From positions 117,501 through 181,500 of the forward strand of contig JAEMWC010000047.1 of assembly GCA_016490735.1 (NCBI GenBank): 64,000 bases of DNA, written 5' to 3'. Position 1 is the first letter of the stretch, and every line of letters begins with the position of its first letter. The notes under the pieces were generated by a model, which made no database searches, was not told where the DNA came from, and saw only the letters and a list, made by a program, of their open reading frames with translations. Shown here in pieces: positions 1-12,719 of the stretch. The translations under genes and the position numbers were made by a program. Origin of the DNA: Pachyseris speciosa (taxonomy: Eukaryota; Cnidaria; Anthozoa; Scleractinia; Pachyseridae).

Positions 1-160
1 TAAAATATAAAAAAAGCCGATTATGACGTTGGCGCTATTTCCAACTTGTTTACTTAGTAGCTTGTTGCACGCATGCACAACCTCGATCGCCAATTACAAA
101 GCCCTTGGAACGAGTTTGGTGCATGCATCTCAAACACAATGCACAATAAAGGTATGTTCC

Positions 161-560
161 ATTTAAATCCTGACACAGCAACGTTTATGAGCTACAATAA
201 AACGAACAGCAAAACTGATCAAATGTTAAGGGTGCGTTCTTCATGACAATTCCGGAAAAGGAATTCCTGCACGGTTTAATTTCCTTTTGGGACCTTTTCT
301 GTTTGCGGAATGAACGGAAAAACATTTCGATTCATTCTGCTTTGACTGCAGAATGAACAGAATGAAAGTGAATACGGTTTACTCGGAATATGTTTAATAT
401 CCTTTCTTTTGAGAACGTTTTGGCGGGAAAATTGTGCGCTGTCCGCCAAGCCCGTGACGTGGCGCCGGAAACCAAGTTCAGACGCTCGGCTCAGACTATT
501 CTGTGCGTTGGCTCCAGGTCACCTCCGTCATTGTTATGCTGTGGTTGTGTCAGCAACACG
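161..560. repeat. Duplicated non-coding block, copy 1 (matches 17812-18177)
   Basis: Nearly the same text recurs at 17812-18177, from the phrase around 'cctgacacagcaacgtttat' to the (TAA)n boundary. At both places it lies upstream in coordinate order of a HYKK copy, so it is the far edge of the repeated unit. Short ORFs here have no recognisable product. Positions 1-160 hold nothing I can identify. Confidence 0.7.
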
Positions 561-561
561 G

Positions 562-581
562 GTAATAACAACAACAACAAC

Positions 582-613
<32 letters not shown>

Positions 614-890
614 CAATAATAATATAATTTTACAATTCATCCACTAATAATAATAATAATAATCATCATCATCATCATCACATTATTTACCCTCGGATTT
701 TAGAGTAGCTTGTGCAGCTAATATCTCCGAGCATTTAATCATCAGAGAGAGATAGACCATCACACCGGGAACTACGTCCCCTATATATATTATAATAATA
801 ATAATAATAATTATTATTATTATTATAACGATAACAATAACGACAACGATAACGATGCTAATAACGATAACGATAATGGTAATGATAACC
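562..890. repeat. (TAA)n and related microsatellite cluster
   Basis: Runs of AAC, TAA, TCA and AACGAT units surround a short unique block at about 683-780. That block resembles the stretches found between TAA arrays elsewhere in this window (18.4-19.0 kb), and may be a LINE 3' remnant. It ends just downstream of HYKK copy A. Confidence 0.7.
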
Positions 891-920
891 AGAATAGTTC
901 CAAAAACGCAAATAATCCTT

Positions 921-2777
<1,857 letters not shown>

Positions 2778-3069
2778 TTTCCTGCAAGAAAAATTTCAAC
2801 GATGTTTACTTTATACATTGAGGAATCGAAGCCAGTATAAAACAGTCAGCTCTCGTTTTTAATGAAAAAAGTTTGTTTTTCGCTTACAAGGACCACCGAG
2901 ACAAAATAGAAGCACCGGATCCTGTAGTAAAGGATCTGATCAGCAACAAGACTGAGAACAATGTTGAACGCCGCTAACGTGTCAAAATGGGGAGGATACT
3001 CCGGACCCGAGTGAGCGGCGGGAGTCGAGTCTATATCCTGGCCGGTATACATTGTAATTTGATTAAGGG

Positions 3070-3133
3070 CACGTGACCAAGAATCAACCATTCACAGTGC
3101 TCGTTTTGTCGAGTGAAAGTCTTGGTATATAAC
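3070..3133 (-). promoter_or_regulatory. Candidate HYKK promoter block, copy A
   Basis: On the minus strand a TATA-like motif (complement of 3124-3133) is followed by a CACGTG E-box at 3070-3075. The block is retained in copy C (22883-22945) although the DNA between it and the coding exon has diverged. A splice acceptor (TTGCAG) sits four bases before the ATG, so a 5'UTR exon upstream is expected. This is inference only; no transcript data are visible. Confidence 0.3.
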
Positions 3134-3242
3134 AATTTTGGTTATTAGTTAACTATAAAGGAGGCTCGCATCAGTTTTTTGTCCTTATTTGGGTGCACAT
3201 GTCCTTATTTGGGTTGCACTTTCTTCTCTGTTTAGCCATTTT

Positions 3243-3380
3243 CAAACTTAAAGGTGAATTGGCCAGATTCCAGTGCTAACAAGGGCTAGCTAACACTCGA
3301 AACGTCAGCGCTGAAATCTCTTTACGGTGGCCAATTTACCTTATCTGTTGATATAACCAAAAATGCTGATCGAGATTGTT
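3243..3380 (+). mobile_element. Solo Penelope-like terminal fragment, copy A
   Basis: The block contains the PLE-type hairpin at 3271-3313, with the GAAACGTC core and flanking CAGTGC/GCGCTG arms. It ends with the same 'caatttacc..tctgttgata' text seen at other PLE ends here. It recurs at 23380-23520 in unit C. A pentanucleotide TTGTA run follows at 3465-3494. Confidence 0.6.
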
Positions 3381-3578
3381 ATGGTTATAAGCATTAGTTA
3401 GTTAATTCTTAATAATTTTTCCCATGCCCGATGATTTCTTTTACCATGGTTAAATAAAGTTAACTTATTGTATTGTATTGTATTGTATTGTATTTTTCAC
3501 AGGGCATGACACTCGACGATGAATACACTTTTCCTTAAAAATCATTAGCTAGCTTAATTTCCACCTCCATTTCTATCC

Positions 3579-3901
3579 TAGCCTCCTTCGCAGACGGCTT
3601 TGGGCTCGTCACGCGTTCCTTGCCCACGAACGTCTGCTGAATTGAACTGCCACTTCCGTTCGTGGCGGTTAGCCAATCATAGTTTGTTTTCCAATTTATG
3701 GAAAGTAGGATTTCGACCCGGGATTATTTTCACAGACGATGCACGTGAATCGGGTGTCGATTTCCATTCTTACGCAGCTCGTTATTGGTTTGTTCAAAAC
3801 AAAGGCTAACCGCCGACGAACGGAATTGGCAAGTTCAGTTCAGCAGACGTTCGTGGGCAAGGAACGCGTGACGAGCCCAAAGACGTCTGCGAAGGAGGCT
3901 A
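3579..3901. mobile_element. Non-autonomous DNA element, TAGCCT family, 9-bp TSD
   Basis: Terminal inverted repeats of about 75 bp start TAGCCTCCTTCGCAGAC and end with the reverse complement. The flanks are TTTCTATCC at 3570-3578 and again at 3902-3910, a perfect 9-bp target duplication. The duplicated site in unit C (near 23700) has a single copy of the target and no insert, which confirms the boundaries. Long inverted ends with a 9-bp duplication suggest a Mutator-like (MULE) origin. There is no transposase inside. Confidence 0.85.
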
Positions 3902-5272
3902 TTTCTATCCCTTCATTGTTCGTTTTAGAACTTTTTTTAGTCTGACTTCAATTCGATTCGTATTACATGCGGACACCTCTCTAAGGCAGACACCTTCGTC
4001 TGGTCCCGGCTAAATTGCCCCATACTGTATTCTCTGTGACGAAACTCCCTTTAAGGCGACACTTCCCTAAGACGGATACTTGAGTTGATTTTGATTTAGT
4101 TGAGTTGATTTTTATTGATTTGGTATTAGTTAAATACAGAATTACCTGACCCACAGGTAGCAAAGCTAATCTAGGCGGGCCAGGAGACAAGGAAAGATGA
4201 AAGACTGCTAAAAGGAATATGTTGATAAGAAAACAAAGTTTAAATTAAAACGAGAACAACGTTGAGAAAAGAAAAAAAAGAGAGGGAATAAAAAATCCGA
4301 ATAAAGAGCTGATTAAAACAAGACACGAAGACAAAGGGCCCGACGCGCTACCATCTTGTGGCATTATTGTGTTACCATCCATAGGCATTGAAACAGCACG
4401 TTATAGATATGAACCGTATTTGTTTACCTTGCATATGATTTCTTCTAGACCGTAATACGAGTCATCAGACTGTAAAATTTCAAATAAGAATGCGCGAATT
4501 CTCTTTTTAAATTTATCTTTAGGCAAATTACGAATATTAGTTGGTATCGCATTCCACAATTTCGCACCAATTCTCGAGAACGCATATTTTTGAATCTCTA
4601 GATTTGATTTTTTTATATAAAAATTATGGGACGTTGAGATCTAGTATTGTATGAAAGAACACGAGAAGTGGGAAGAAACAAGTCTTGAATGTTTTGGGGT
4701 ACAAGATGATTACTTATATCGTGCATCGTTTCCGAAAGTAGTTGATAGTAAACAAAGTTCAGTGGTAAAATCTTTGCATTGAGAAACAACGGAATTGCAT
4801 GATCTCGAAAGTTAGCAAAGTATATAAACCCAAGGGCACGCTTCTGAAGAACATGAAGTTTGTTTAACTGGGAGTTGCTAGCTTGGCCCCACGCAATCAA
4901 GTCATAGCGAAGATAGGGTGCAACTAAAGAGTGATATATAGAAATGAGTGTGCGGGAAGGGACAAAATGCCGCAGTTTTGTCAATAGACCAATTGTTTTA
5001 CTAACTTTTAATAGCATTACATCAATTTGATTGTTCCAAGAAAGTCGATAGTCAATTAGATCGCCTAAATACTTAACATAATCTTTGCATTCTAATGAAC
5101 GGACTTATTTGTTTGGTTGTCAAAAATATTAATTTTAGGCATGAAGGCGAGTTTCTTTTGATAGGGACGAAAGATAATAAAATTTGATTGTTTGATATTA
5201 AGACTTAATTTATTAGATATTAACCATTTACATACCTTACTAAGTTCGTCATTCATTATTTTCTCTAAAGAT

Positions 5273-5720
5273 CAGGGGCACCCAACGACAAGTTTCGGTA
5301 GATATCTGTTCGGTGGAGGGTAATTCGCCTTGGGTTTTCGGCGTCTATTAAATAGTGCACTCGGATTTTCGTACCTAAAACGTGGCCTAAAAGATTCGCA
5401 ATTGGGAAATCCTAGCCCCTGAGGTTTTCGGAAAGGTCATAATTGCTGTTTTTTGCAGTCAAAAACGTCAGCTAGCATTTTCGGAAAGAAAATAGTTCCT
5501 TAAATCAGTTCGTGGAAAGTTCATTTCAGCTTGCATTTTCTCAAAGGAAGGTTTTGTTCCCTAACATTTTCGGGCAATTAAAATTTTAGCCAGGGAATCC
5601 GAACAGATGAACTATTTCTAGCTTATGAAAACATCACTTTAAGCAGACTTCAATCTCCATAAGGAATTTAAAAATGCCTTTCTACAGCTTTTGGATGATT
5701 TGGCTTGTTGGGTGCCCCTA
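5273..5720. mobile_element. Non-autonomous DNA element with 6-bp TSD, copy 1
   Basis: The ends CAGGGGCACCCAAC and its inverse bound 448 bp. AAAGAT lies directly outside both ends (5267-5272 and 5721-5726). A close relative with its own 6-bp duplication is at 37782-38227. The element sits within the LINE reverse transcriptase region. No ORF inside is recognisable; the superfamily is not assigned. Confidence 0.8.
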
Positions 5721-5817
5721 AAAGATTTAAGATTTTTATGGGAAAAGAGTATGTTTGTATCGGCAAAAAGATAGAATTTAAATTTTTGTGATGAGGAGTA
5801 AATATCATTAACATATA

Positions 5818-6367
5818 AGGCCTAAGGAAGCCAAGCCGTCTTTGTTAATCAGCAATGCGTTTTTTATCATTTTTCATGTGATCTGTGCGATGCAGATTAC
5901 GTCGGTTACACAACCCGACACCTTTTCCAACGCGTTGCTGAAGACAAATATTCGGCAATTGGCTAACATCTCGCTGAAGCGCACGGTGGCAGCAGTCTTT
6001 TGAATGAAAGCCTTTTCAAGATTGCAAGAAATGCCAAAGCAAGTTTGATTGTTTAGTGTTTGAGATGCTCTTCATCAAGAAACTCAAACCTAATCTCAAC
6101 GTGCAAACGGACTCCATACGTGCTAAACTTTTTGTCTAGTTTAAGTTATTTATTTCTCTCACACTTCTTAATCAACTATTGTTCTTCTAGTATTTACACG
6201 CCCTAAAATGTTATCATTTTTTGACTTGATAATGGCGTTACGTTAACGTCGAAACGTCGTCGAATTAGCTTTTACCTTTTTATCATGTTTTTTAGAGATA
6301 ATTTTTTTAGAAATATTTTATCGCAATTTTTTATAGTGAAATGTTTTTCAAAACCACTTCTTTTCCG
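5818..6367 (+). mobile_element. Penelope-like element fragment with GIY-YIG remnant
   Basis: The plus strand reads CDLCDADYVGYTTRHLFQR, the zinc-linker and GIY-YIG nuclease start of a PLE, then degenerates through stops. Downstream a hammerhead-like hairpin (about 6221-6262) precedes the end. The LINE sequence AACATATA occurs on both sides (about 5809 and 6369), consistent with a target duplication. The element is nested in the LINE. Confidence 0.7.
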
Positions 6368-7071
6368 TAACATATAGAAGGAACAACAAAGGGCCTAATA
6401 CAGAACCCTGGGGAACTCCACATACGATATTTGATGTATCAGAAGTTAGAAAATCGACAGCTGTCACTTGAGTCCTTTGTCCTAAATAAGAAGAAAACCA
6501 AATATTTATTATTCCTTTAAATCCATAAAAATCCAAGTTTTGAAGTAAGGTAGTATGATCAACAGTATCAAAAGAGCTTGTCCCGAAAGTGTCCGCCTTA
6601 GAGACAGTTCTGTATTCAATTTTTTGTCCATTGAAGGCTGTAAGCTGACAACCGAAAGCTCGATGGTTATACATTTTTAATCCAGAGAATGCTTTTTAGT
6701 AATTCAGTCCACGTTTGCTTTCCTGTGGAACTGTTAACTGTAAAACATTTTACTTCATTTTCTCAACTAGTTGAAGACGCAATTTCCCTCACGCGTTGCC
6801 ACACATTTTTATTCATAGGCGTGCAGCTAAAAAACCGGACGAAGATTCAATCCCGGCTGAGGTAGATCAAAGTAGGCGGGAAAATATTTCCAACTTGGTC
6901 TAAGCACAGAAAGAGTGCTGCGAGTTCCGGATATATGTATACATATGCCATGACTCCAAGATAATATTCACCTGTCCAGTCCACCCACTCAGTGCATACT
7001 GCGATTTAATTTTGTACCTATTTCCTATTCTTAGTTCTATGTGAAGATTGGACCACATAAAAATATACGAA

Positions 7072-7245
7072 TTTGGTTTTGTAAGAATGAATATATGAAA
7101 ATCATATTTGTGACTGCGGATTAAACAATGAAGAAAAGAGTGATCACCGCAGTTATGAATACTACTTAAACAAAAGTGAAAATAAAAAAGCCTGAAAAAA
7201 GAATTAGGCTTGTACGGGAGTTGAACCCACGACCGACAGGCTTGA
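7072..7245 (-). mobile_element. tRNA-derived SINE, tail portion, unit A
   Basis: On the minus strand a B-box-like GGGTTCAACTCC is followed by a tail with 'cataactgcggtgatcac' and 'tgaaaatcatatttg', a layout I recall as a common cnidarian SINE tail. The A-box half is missing. Counterparts are at 13156-13325 and 24338-24508. Confidence 0.55.
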
Positions 7246-7611
7246 GAAGGTAAATTGGCCATCGTACAAGGGGCTTTTTGGCATGGTGATTTTAATGTTT
7301 TTGAGGTCAAATTAAAACCAAGGACCCTGGAGTATCATTGCTCATAACCAAAATGTCCCCAGAATACCACAGGAAAGATGTCAAGCTGTTTTCTCAAAGG
7401 GAAGCAAACCGTAATCTGTATTTGGCTATTTTTTCCACAGCACAAGTGGAGAACTTGCAATCCTTTTCAATCATTGCCATCCTAAGTCAAAGGTTTATTT
7501 ATTGTTTTGCTAAATTGGTATAATAATTTTAAACAAAACTAGACCAGTGTTTTGGGAGTTTCTTTGCTTCCAAATATTTTTAAGGTTTTCAAAGTAATAT
7601 TAAACTCGTGA

Positions 7612-7803
7612 CATGCGGTTCCTCAAAGAGATTCGAGTGCCGGCGTTTTTAGCGTGGGAGTAGTCCTTCCTGAAAACGAGTCACGAAACTTTGAAGAAGG
7701 GCTGACGCTCGAAACGTCAGCATTCGAATTCACCTTACCTGTTGATAAAACAAAATTCGCTTCCACATCCCCACTAGTGCAGCGCGACAGTTTCTTTAGA
7801 AAT
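7612..7803 (+). mobile_element. Solo Penelope-like end with interrupted hammerhead-like core, unit A
   Basis: The end matches the PLE terminus at 17230-17275 ('cagtttctttagaaa'). The hairpin arms ATTCGAGTGC (7631) and GCATTCGAAT (7720) are separated by the stem II/GAAACGTC core plus about 50 extra bases. Counterparts are near 13735-13910 and 24904-25098. Confidence 0.6.
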
Positions 7804-8199
7804 TATTCCACGCAAGATTCATTCGTACGGTACAAATATCATATTCATTCCAGAGTCACTGATACTTATGAAGTGTCACAAGGATGTTGAATTAACGACC
7901 TGACCTAAGATAATTGGTAACTAGTTCCGGCTTAGCATTTCGCCTTTGTATATTTTCTATTTTATTAACAACCAGTAGCACAAAATAGAAGAATAATACA
8001 ATGAAAAGCCAAAGCCAGGAGCTTCTATGGCATTGGTCAATGGTGCCAGAATTACATAATACTTACTAAAATGTCCTAGTGAATGAGGATTGTTATTGCT
8101 TATATTAATAAATAGAAGTATAGGATCAAAAGGGTGGAAAAGAAGTGTTTTATTTATCGAGAGAATGAAGAAAAGAAAGAATACCTTACAGTGACTGAA

Positions 8200-8572
8200 A
8201 AGCCCAGGCCAAACGGAGTCGTAAGTAGACGCAAGATGAAAACTTGGGTCTACTTGCGACTCCGTTTGGCCATGGCTTGCGTGCGCTCAGGTTGACTTGC
8301 GAGGACTTGCTCTCATTTTGGTCGAGATCAAATTTTCACTCAAGTCGACACAAGCTTTTCACCGTTTAGCCACCCAACTCAAGTCAACGTAAGTTGAGTG
8401 ACATCCATACGATGTTATAGCAACCTAGTAGCCATTGAAATGGTTTTTTTGCGACTTTCGTGTACTTGTGAGGAAACTTGGGAGACCGTTTGGCCACCCA
8501 ACGCAAGTCTCTTCGCAAGTTCAGCTTGTGGTTACTCGCGACAGCTTGCCAGATTCCGTTTGGCCTGGGCTT
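8200..8572. mobile_element. Inverted-repeat DNA element (MITE), unit A
   Basis: Ends AAGCCCAGGCCAAACGGA and its inverse bound 373 bp without a coding region. It is present in all three units (14310-14682 and 25558-25932), so it predates the duplication. Internal 'actccgtttggcc' copies give extra hairpins. Confidence 0.75.
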
Positions 8573-8837
8573 AATTAGAAAGAGTGAGAGTTTCCGGCTG
8601 AGCAAGAGCGGGATACTGTTCCAGATGAGCGGACCTTGCTCCCAAAAGGAAAAAGAGTATTTAAGAGGTTGAACATGCTACTAGATGTGAACAACCCATT
8701 TTCAACCACCTGTTTAATTGTGATAATTTCAAAGAAACAATTACTTTTTTCGGGTTGCATGATTACACTAACTTAATGATGGTCCAATTGAGTTGTCAGT
8801 GTTAATGAACATATTTACCATCGGTGGTTGACATTAA

Positions 8838-9087
8838 TGCTTGGTTTTCACTAGCGAGGCAAGCGTAAGCGCAAGCATAAGCGCAAGAACAAGAGCGCTT
8901 ATTTCACTGTGAAAACGGGCTTAACGCAAGCATAAGCATAAGCGCAAGCACAAGCGCAAGGATCAAAATTTTTCCTTTTCCTTGTGCTTGCACTTATGCT
9001 TTCGTTCGCTTGCGTAGTGTTGGTTTTCACTTAGCATAATCTACTTATGCTTGCGCTTCTGCTTGCGTCGCTAGTGAAAACTAGGCC
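8838..9087. mobile_element. Harbinger-like MITE, complete copy in unit A
   Basis: The ends GGTTTTCACTAGCGA and inverse bound 250 bp, with TAA on both sides (8835-8837 and 9088-9090). The interior is a self-complementary run of CGCAAGCATAAG-like words. Unit C has the empty TAA site at 26180-26182; unit B has a right-truncated copy from 14948. A TAA target and a GGCCT-like terminus suit PIF/Harbinger. Confidence 0.75.
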
Positions 9088-9614
9088 TAACTGTGAAATA
9101 ATGATTGTAACTACAATAACGATCACAGCTACGTTTCTGGAAGCATTTCTACATAAAGAACTATCAAATTCAGTATGCGTCTACAAAGAGACATGATATG
9201 ACTTACCGACGAAAGATACAATACAGCGCCAAATTCGTTGTATCGCACTGCGTGTTTTGCAAACTTCGAAAAGATTTGGATTTTTCTGTTCTGCCAATCA
9301 TCTGATTGGAGGAGGGGTTATGCAAATAAACCAATCGCAGGCTTCCCAAGCTTAAAATTCGACTCTGCATCTGTCCTGTATGGGACTGTGTGGATCACCG
9401 TTGGTTGGGCCAAATGTTTACTTAGCACCGTTTTCCCAGATGGATAGGCGATGTTATTATGAGGCTAAGCGCCAAGTGGAACACAAGGATTTCTATGAGG
9501 ACTGTGAATGGGCTGGAGACGTCAGAGCGAATAAGGTGCAGTAAGGGCCTTCCCGAGGGCGACGCCCTGTGTCCGAGGCTATTCACGCTGAGTATAAATC
9601 CCCTGGCGTGAAAG

Positions 9615-10622
9615 TTGCGAGCATCTGAAGGCTATCGACTCTCAAGACCAATTGGCCAAAAGGTCTCGGATCTCCTGTATATCAACGATCTAAAGATCTA
9701 CGCAGCTTCACAAAGCAAGCTTAAAGTAGTGACGAGTGATGCGAGAATGGCTATGAAAGATATCGGGCTAGCGTGGAACGAGCGAAAGTGCGCAACGGCT
9801 CACGTGAAGAGGGGCAAGCTTGAGACGTTGGACGAGTCGAGTATCAGGGAAGCAGATGTGATTGAAAGTCTGAAGGATGGATCGCGGTACAAATTCTTAG
9901 GAGTGTTGGAGAATGTTACTCATGAAGACAGCCTGGTTCTCCAGAATGCAGAGAATGTGTACTTGAAAAGACTATCAGTGATATGGTCGAGTCCATTATC
10001 AGACTACAACAAAGTGTTGGCGACCAATCAGTTCGCACTTCCGGCATTAACATACTTCATGTGGACCCAGGTATGGACTATTGCGGATTTGCAGAGGCTG
10101 GACAGAGAGACTCGTAAGGTCATGGTTGCTAATGGAGCTAAGCATCCTTTGCGCTCCACAGATCTACTGTACCTTCCTTGGAAGTTAGGAGGACGAGGCC
10201 TTAGGTCCATCGAGAGAGAGTACAAGACCATCAAGATAAAGGCAGCTATGAACTTGTATTCCAACAACGATCCAACTATGTACCTGGTGAGGCAGTTCGA
10301 GGAGAAAGCGGTCCGTACAGGGCGCAGATCCTTGGTGAAGGATGCGGAGAGTTATGCACAACAGCTGGGACTACGGCTAGAGTTGCAGTACCCACAACCA
10401 GTTGGGGTTACGGAAACAGGGGATGTAGTCGACAGAAAGAAGATCAGCGTGTGGATTAAGAAAATCAATCAGAGCAGAGGCTGTGAAGAGATCGAAAGTG
10501 AGAGATGGAGAGGTGAGGATGTGGACGAGGAATGTTTTGCTTGGCTCGTCAGATTGGAAAACAGCTCCAATCAAAATAGTGGTGGGATTGCAAGAGTTAT
10601 ATCAGCAACTCCTGCCAACTAA
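9615..10622 (+). pseudogene. Reverse transcriptase segment of the RLE LINE
   Basis: This is the longest open stretch of the LINE at 335 residues. It contains LLYINDLKIYAAS (palm, D to N at the first catalytic Asp), then thumb sequence such as NQFALPALTYFMWTQ and LPWKLGGRGL. The last part after about 10555 is out of frame with the zinc knuckle and endonuclease that should follow. The Met at 9615 is internal; coding similarity starts earlier, near 9450. Confidence 0.8.
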
Positions 10623-10672
10623 GCTTTACGCCTCGAGAAAAACCAAGACACACACGGACGGTGATGAGTAAT

Positions 10673-11187
10673 GCAGGCTATGTCGGAAAGCACTGGAAAG
10701 TGTCGCACACGTGGTGTCAGGTTGCAGTGCACTGGCGTAAACCCTGTACCTGGCTAGACACAACGCAGCACTCAAAATTCTATTCTTTGAGATGCTTAGG
10801 GGCTATCAGTTGACGAACGCTATTCCACCTTGGTATTCACCAGTCCATCCCAAACCAGTGTACCAAGACGACAAGGTGACGGCGTTTTGGGATATGCCTG
10901 TTTTCGCGGAGCGCTTGCAAGTGAGAGCCAACAGGGTGGACGCTAGGGTGGTAGACAGGGTAAATAAGGAGGTGATGCTGATAGAGATGACCTGTCCCTG
11001 GATGGACAACAGAAGGCACAAAGAAGAGGAGAAGACCTTTAAGTACGCGCCTTTGCGAAAGAGTCTGAAGGAAGAGGTCAAGGCGTTAGTGGGCTCAGAT
11101 AGGTACAGAGAGGTACTTAGAAGAATGCAGAAAGCCGTCCTGAGCCACACTCTTCACATCGTTAAAGCTTTTAAAGTGATGTGCTAG
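10673..11187 (+). pseudogene. Zinc knuckle and restriction-like endonuclease region of the RLE LINE
   Basis: In the frame of 11187 the text gives a CCHC motif, then RHNAALKILFFEMLRG, then a region with the spaced acidic pattern of R2-type endonucleases (RVDARVVD, then IEMTCPW). The usual Arg-Pro-Asp is Arg-Val-Asp here. Two nonsense codons precede the Met at 10792, so only the last 131 residues are open. Confidence 0.75.
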
Positions 11188-11480
11188 CCACTTGGACACC
11201 TATGGGTCGCTAATGAGACAGTACACAACTAGCACTTGGCAGATATTATTAGACAGATGGACGGATGATTTATTTTATTAATCTTATTTTAAGTAATTTT
11301 ATTCCTATTTAATGTACATTTGAAACTTTTATATAATATTAGTATTTATTTATTAATTTTATTTTACACAATTTTATTCCTATCTAATGTAAATTTGTAA
11401 ATTTTTATATAACACTGGCTACATTTACACGCCCAGTATTTGTAAGTAAGGACTTGGCATTCAGGAGTTTTAAACTGCCA

Positions 11481-11502
11481 TAATAATAATAATAATAATA
11501 AC

Positions 11503-11533
<31 letters not shown>

Positions 11534-11546
11534 TTAATAATAGTTC
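11481..11546. repeat. (TAA)n array at LINE 3' end
   Basis: TAA units with a few AAC variants join the LINE 3' end to the sequence downstream of HYKK copy B. Counterparts in units A and C are also TAA-rich, so the LINE probably inserted into an existing array. Confidence 0.8.
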
Positions 11547-11567
11547 CAAAAAACGTAAATAATCCTT

Positions 11568-12613
11568 TTAGGAGTCCTTCTCTGTTTCTGGCATTAGTCG
11601 AAGCCACATGTTCATCATTTCACCCTTGGGTAATCTCCAAAAGGCTTTGAAATTTTCCCACCCCTTTCTGCTACTCTCCATGATATATTCATCATCAGGG
11701 TAGAGGTGCTTTGTGTAGAAGGCACCATACGCTAGAGATTGGCGAAACCTTGCAGCTATCAAAACAGGAAGCAATTTAATTTCGTCCTCAGACAGGGGGT
11801 TGGCAAAGTGATAACCCGCAAAAAAGTGTCCTGCCATTCGGGATCTCCCGCAGCTCAAATCATGAGAGATGTTGAAGATGTACATAAGGGCGATTGCTAC
11901 TTCAAAGACGCGACAGGTGAAATTCATATCTCCAAAGTCGATAAAACCAAAATCTTGTACATTGTTACTATGGTCTGTAATTACCAATACGTTCGTGTAA
12001 TTTGCATCACCATGAATGATCTGCTTCGGCAATAGATGGAGTTGAGGTGCAACTTCTTTTTCAAAAGCTTCACAGACTTCTCGGACCATTTGAATGTGGT
12101 GATCATCATCGATGGCTTCAAAGAAATGCTCAATTTTGTCGCCAAAACAGGCCAGATCCCATATAAACCCAGGACGTTCCAAGTTCGGACTTTCTATACC
12201 CTGTACGATGAGAAACGTTGCACAGGTCAGTAGATGACAAATGAAACACATTGATAAATTTGCCTTATCGTTCGAAGGAGGCAGATACGAAATACAATGG
12301 TTGTTTCAACAACTGTCCCTTTGACTGACTCTCTGTCTGTCTTTTCTTCCGGTCTTTCTCTCTGTCTGTCTGTCTGTCGCTTCGGTCTGTTTGCCCACCT
12401 ATCTGACTTTTCATTTGTGTGTACTATATGCTTATCTTTCTAGCTAATCGGTGCCTTAGTAGTTCTAATCTACTTTCATCTGCTAGTTTGTCTTTCTGTT
12501 TGTCTACTGCCTGACTTAATTTCTGTAATCAGTGGTGCCTCTGGCATCATACCTTTAAGACCCGATCCAGTCCGCCTACGGCCATCCCGGCATAAAACAG
12601 CAGTTGAGTGCTG
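11568..12613 (-). pseudogene. HYKK-like copy B, only exon 2 plus a scrap of exon 1
   Basis: Exon 2 (12200-11568, minus) is fully open: 210 codons with IHGDANYTN and IDFGDM, ending like copies A and C, and it keeps its CAG acceptor. The donor end of exon 1 survives at 12613-12553 with the GTATG donor, but about 545 bp of exon 1, including the start codon, are deleted. Residue differences from the other copies include H for L in the YHFANP segment and R for C in ARFRQSL. Without another upstream exon it cannot make the N-lobe. The intron lacks the large triplet array of copies A and C. Confidence 0.85.
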
Positions 12614-12719
12614 GAAGCCGATGGAAGCCGTTACATTTCTAATACGTCTTTTACGTGATGAAGATAAAAATTTACTTTTGAGTTTTAGTTTTTGATGACG
12701 TCATGTGAACAGCAAGAAT

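Larger units (their letters stand above)
4081..6573 (-). mobile_element. CR1/L2-like LINE, 5'-truncated, with two nested insertions
   Basis: Minus-strand reverse transcriptase pieces run in order. At 6573-6350 lies the segment with the RT motif GVPQGSVLGPLLFLLY. At about 5822-5721 comes NDIYSSS followed by the palm motif reduced to FADT, one Asp short. At 5017-4613 is the C-terminal part (APYLRYDLIAWGQ, SYNTRS). The 3'UTR carries CCGCCTAGATTAGC, as does the LINE at 55.3 kb. The body is interrupted by a PLE piece (5818-6367) and a DNA element (5273-5720). Unit C lacks the LINE, which places the insertion after or outside that duplicate. It is inactive. Confidence 0.8.
6590..9384. repeat. Duplicated flank, unit A (matches 12720-15385 and 23820-26400)
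   Basis: About 2.8 kb recurs three times with small indels, in the same orientation and order relative to HYKK. It holds a SINE tail, a PLE fragment and two inverted-repeat elements, listed separately. Short ORFs in it are not conserved in frame among the copies, so I call none. At 9384 it is cut by the RLE LINE. Confidence 0.85.
9385..11480 (+). mobile_element. RLE-type LINE (R2/NeSL/R4-like), 5'-truncated and broken
   Basis: The reverse transcriptase motif LPEGD lies near 9550, followed by the palm motif YIND at about 9680 (expected YxDD, so the active site is altered). The thumb and linker stay open to about 10555, where the frame shifts. The next frame has a CCHC knuckle (about 10675-10735, CRLC..H....C), then YLARHN and the restriction-like endonuclease region (VDARVV.., IEMTCPW) to the stop at 11187, with in-frame stops at about 10670 and 10737. 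A 3'UTR with internal near-repeats ends in a (TAA)n array. The RLE clade normally nicks DNA and primes reverse transcription there. This copy is dead. Confidence 0.85.

Noticed and set aside
9300..9345. CCAAT boxes and ATGCAAAT octamer, like a histone H2B promoter (also at 15290 and 26390)
   Set aside because: They sit in a repeated inverted-repeat element and no histone gene is nearby.
10806..11150. 114-residue minus-strand ORF
   Set aside because: It is antisense to the RLE LINE endonuclease region, where the plus strand has recognisable motifs.
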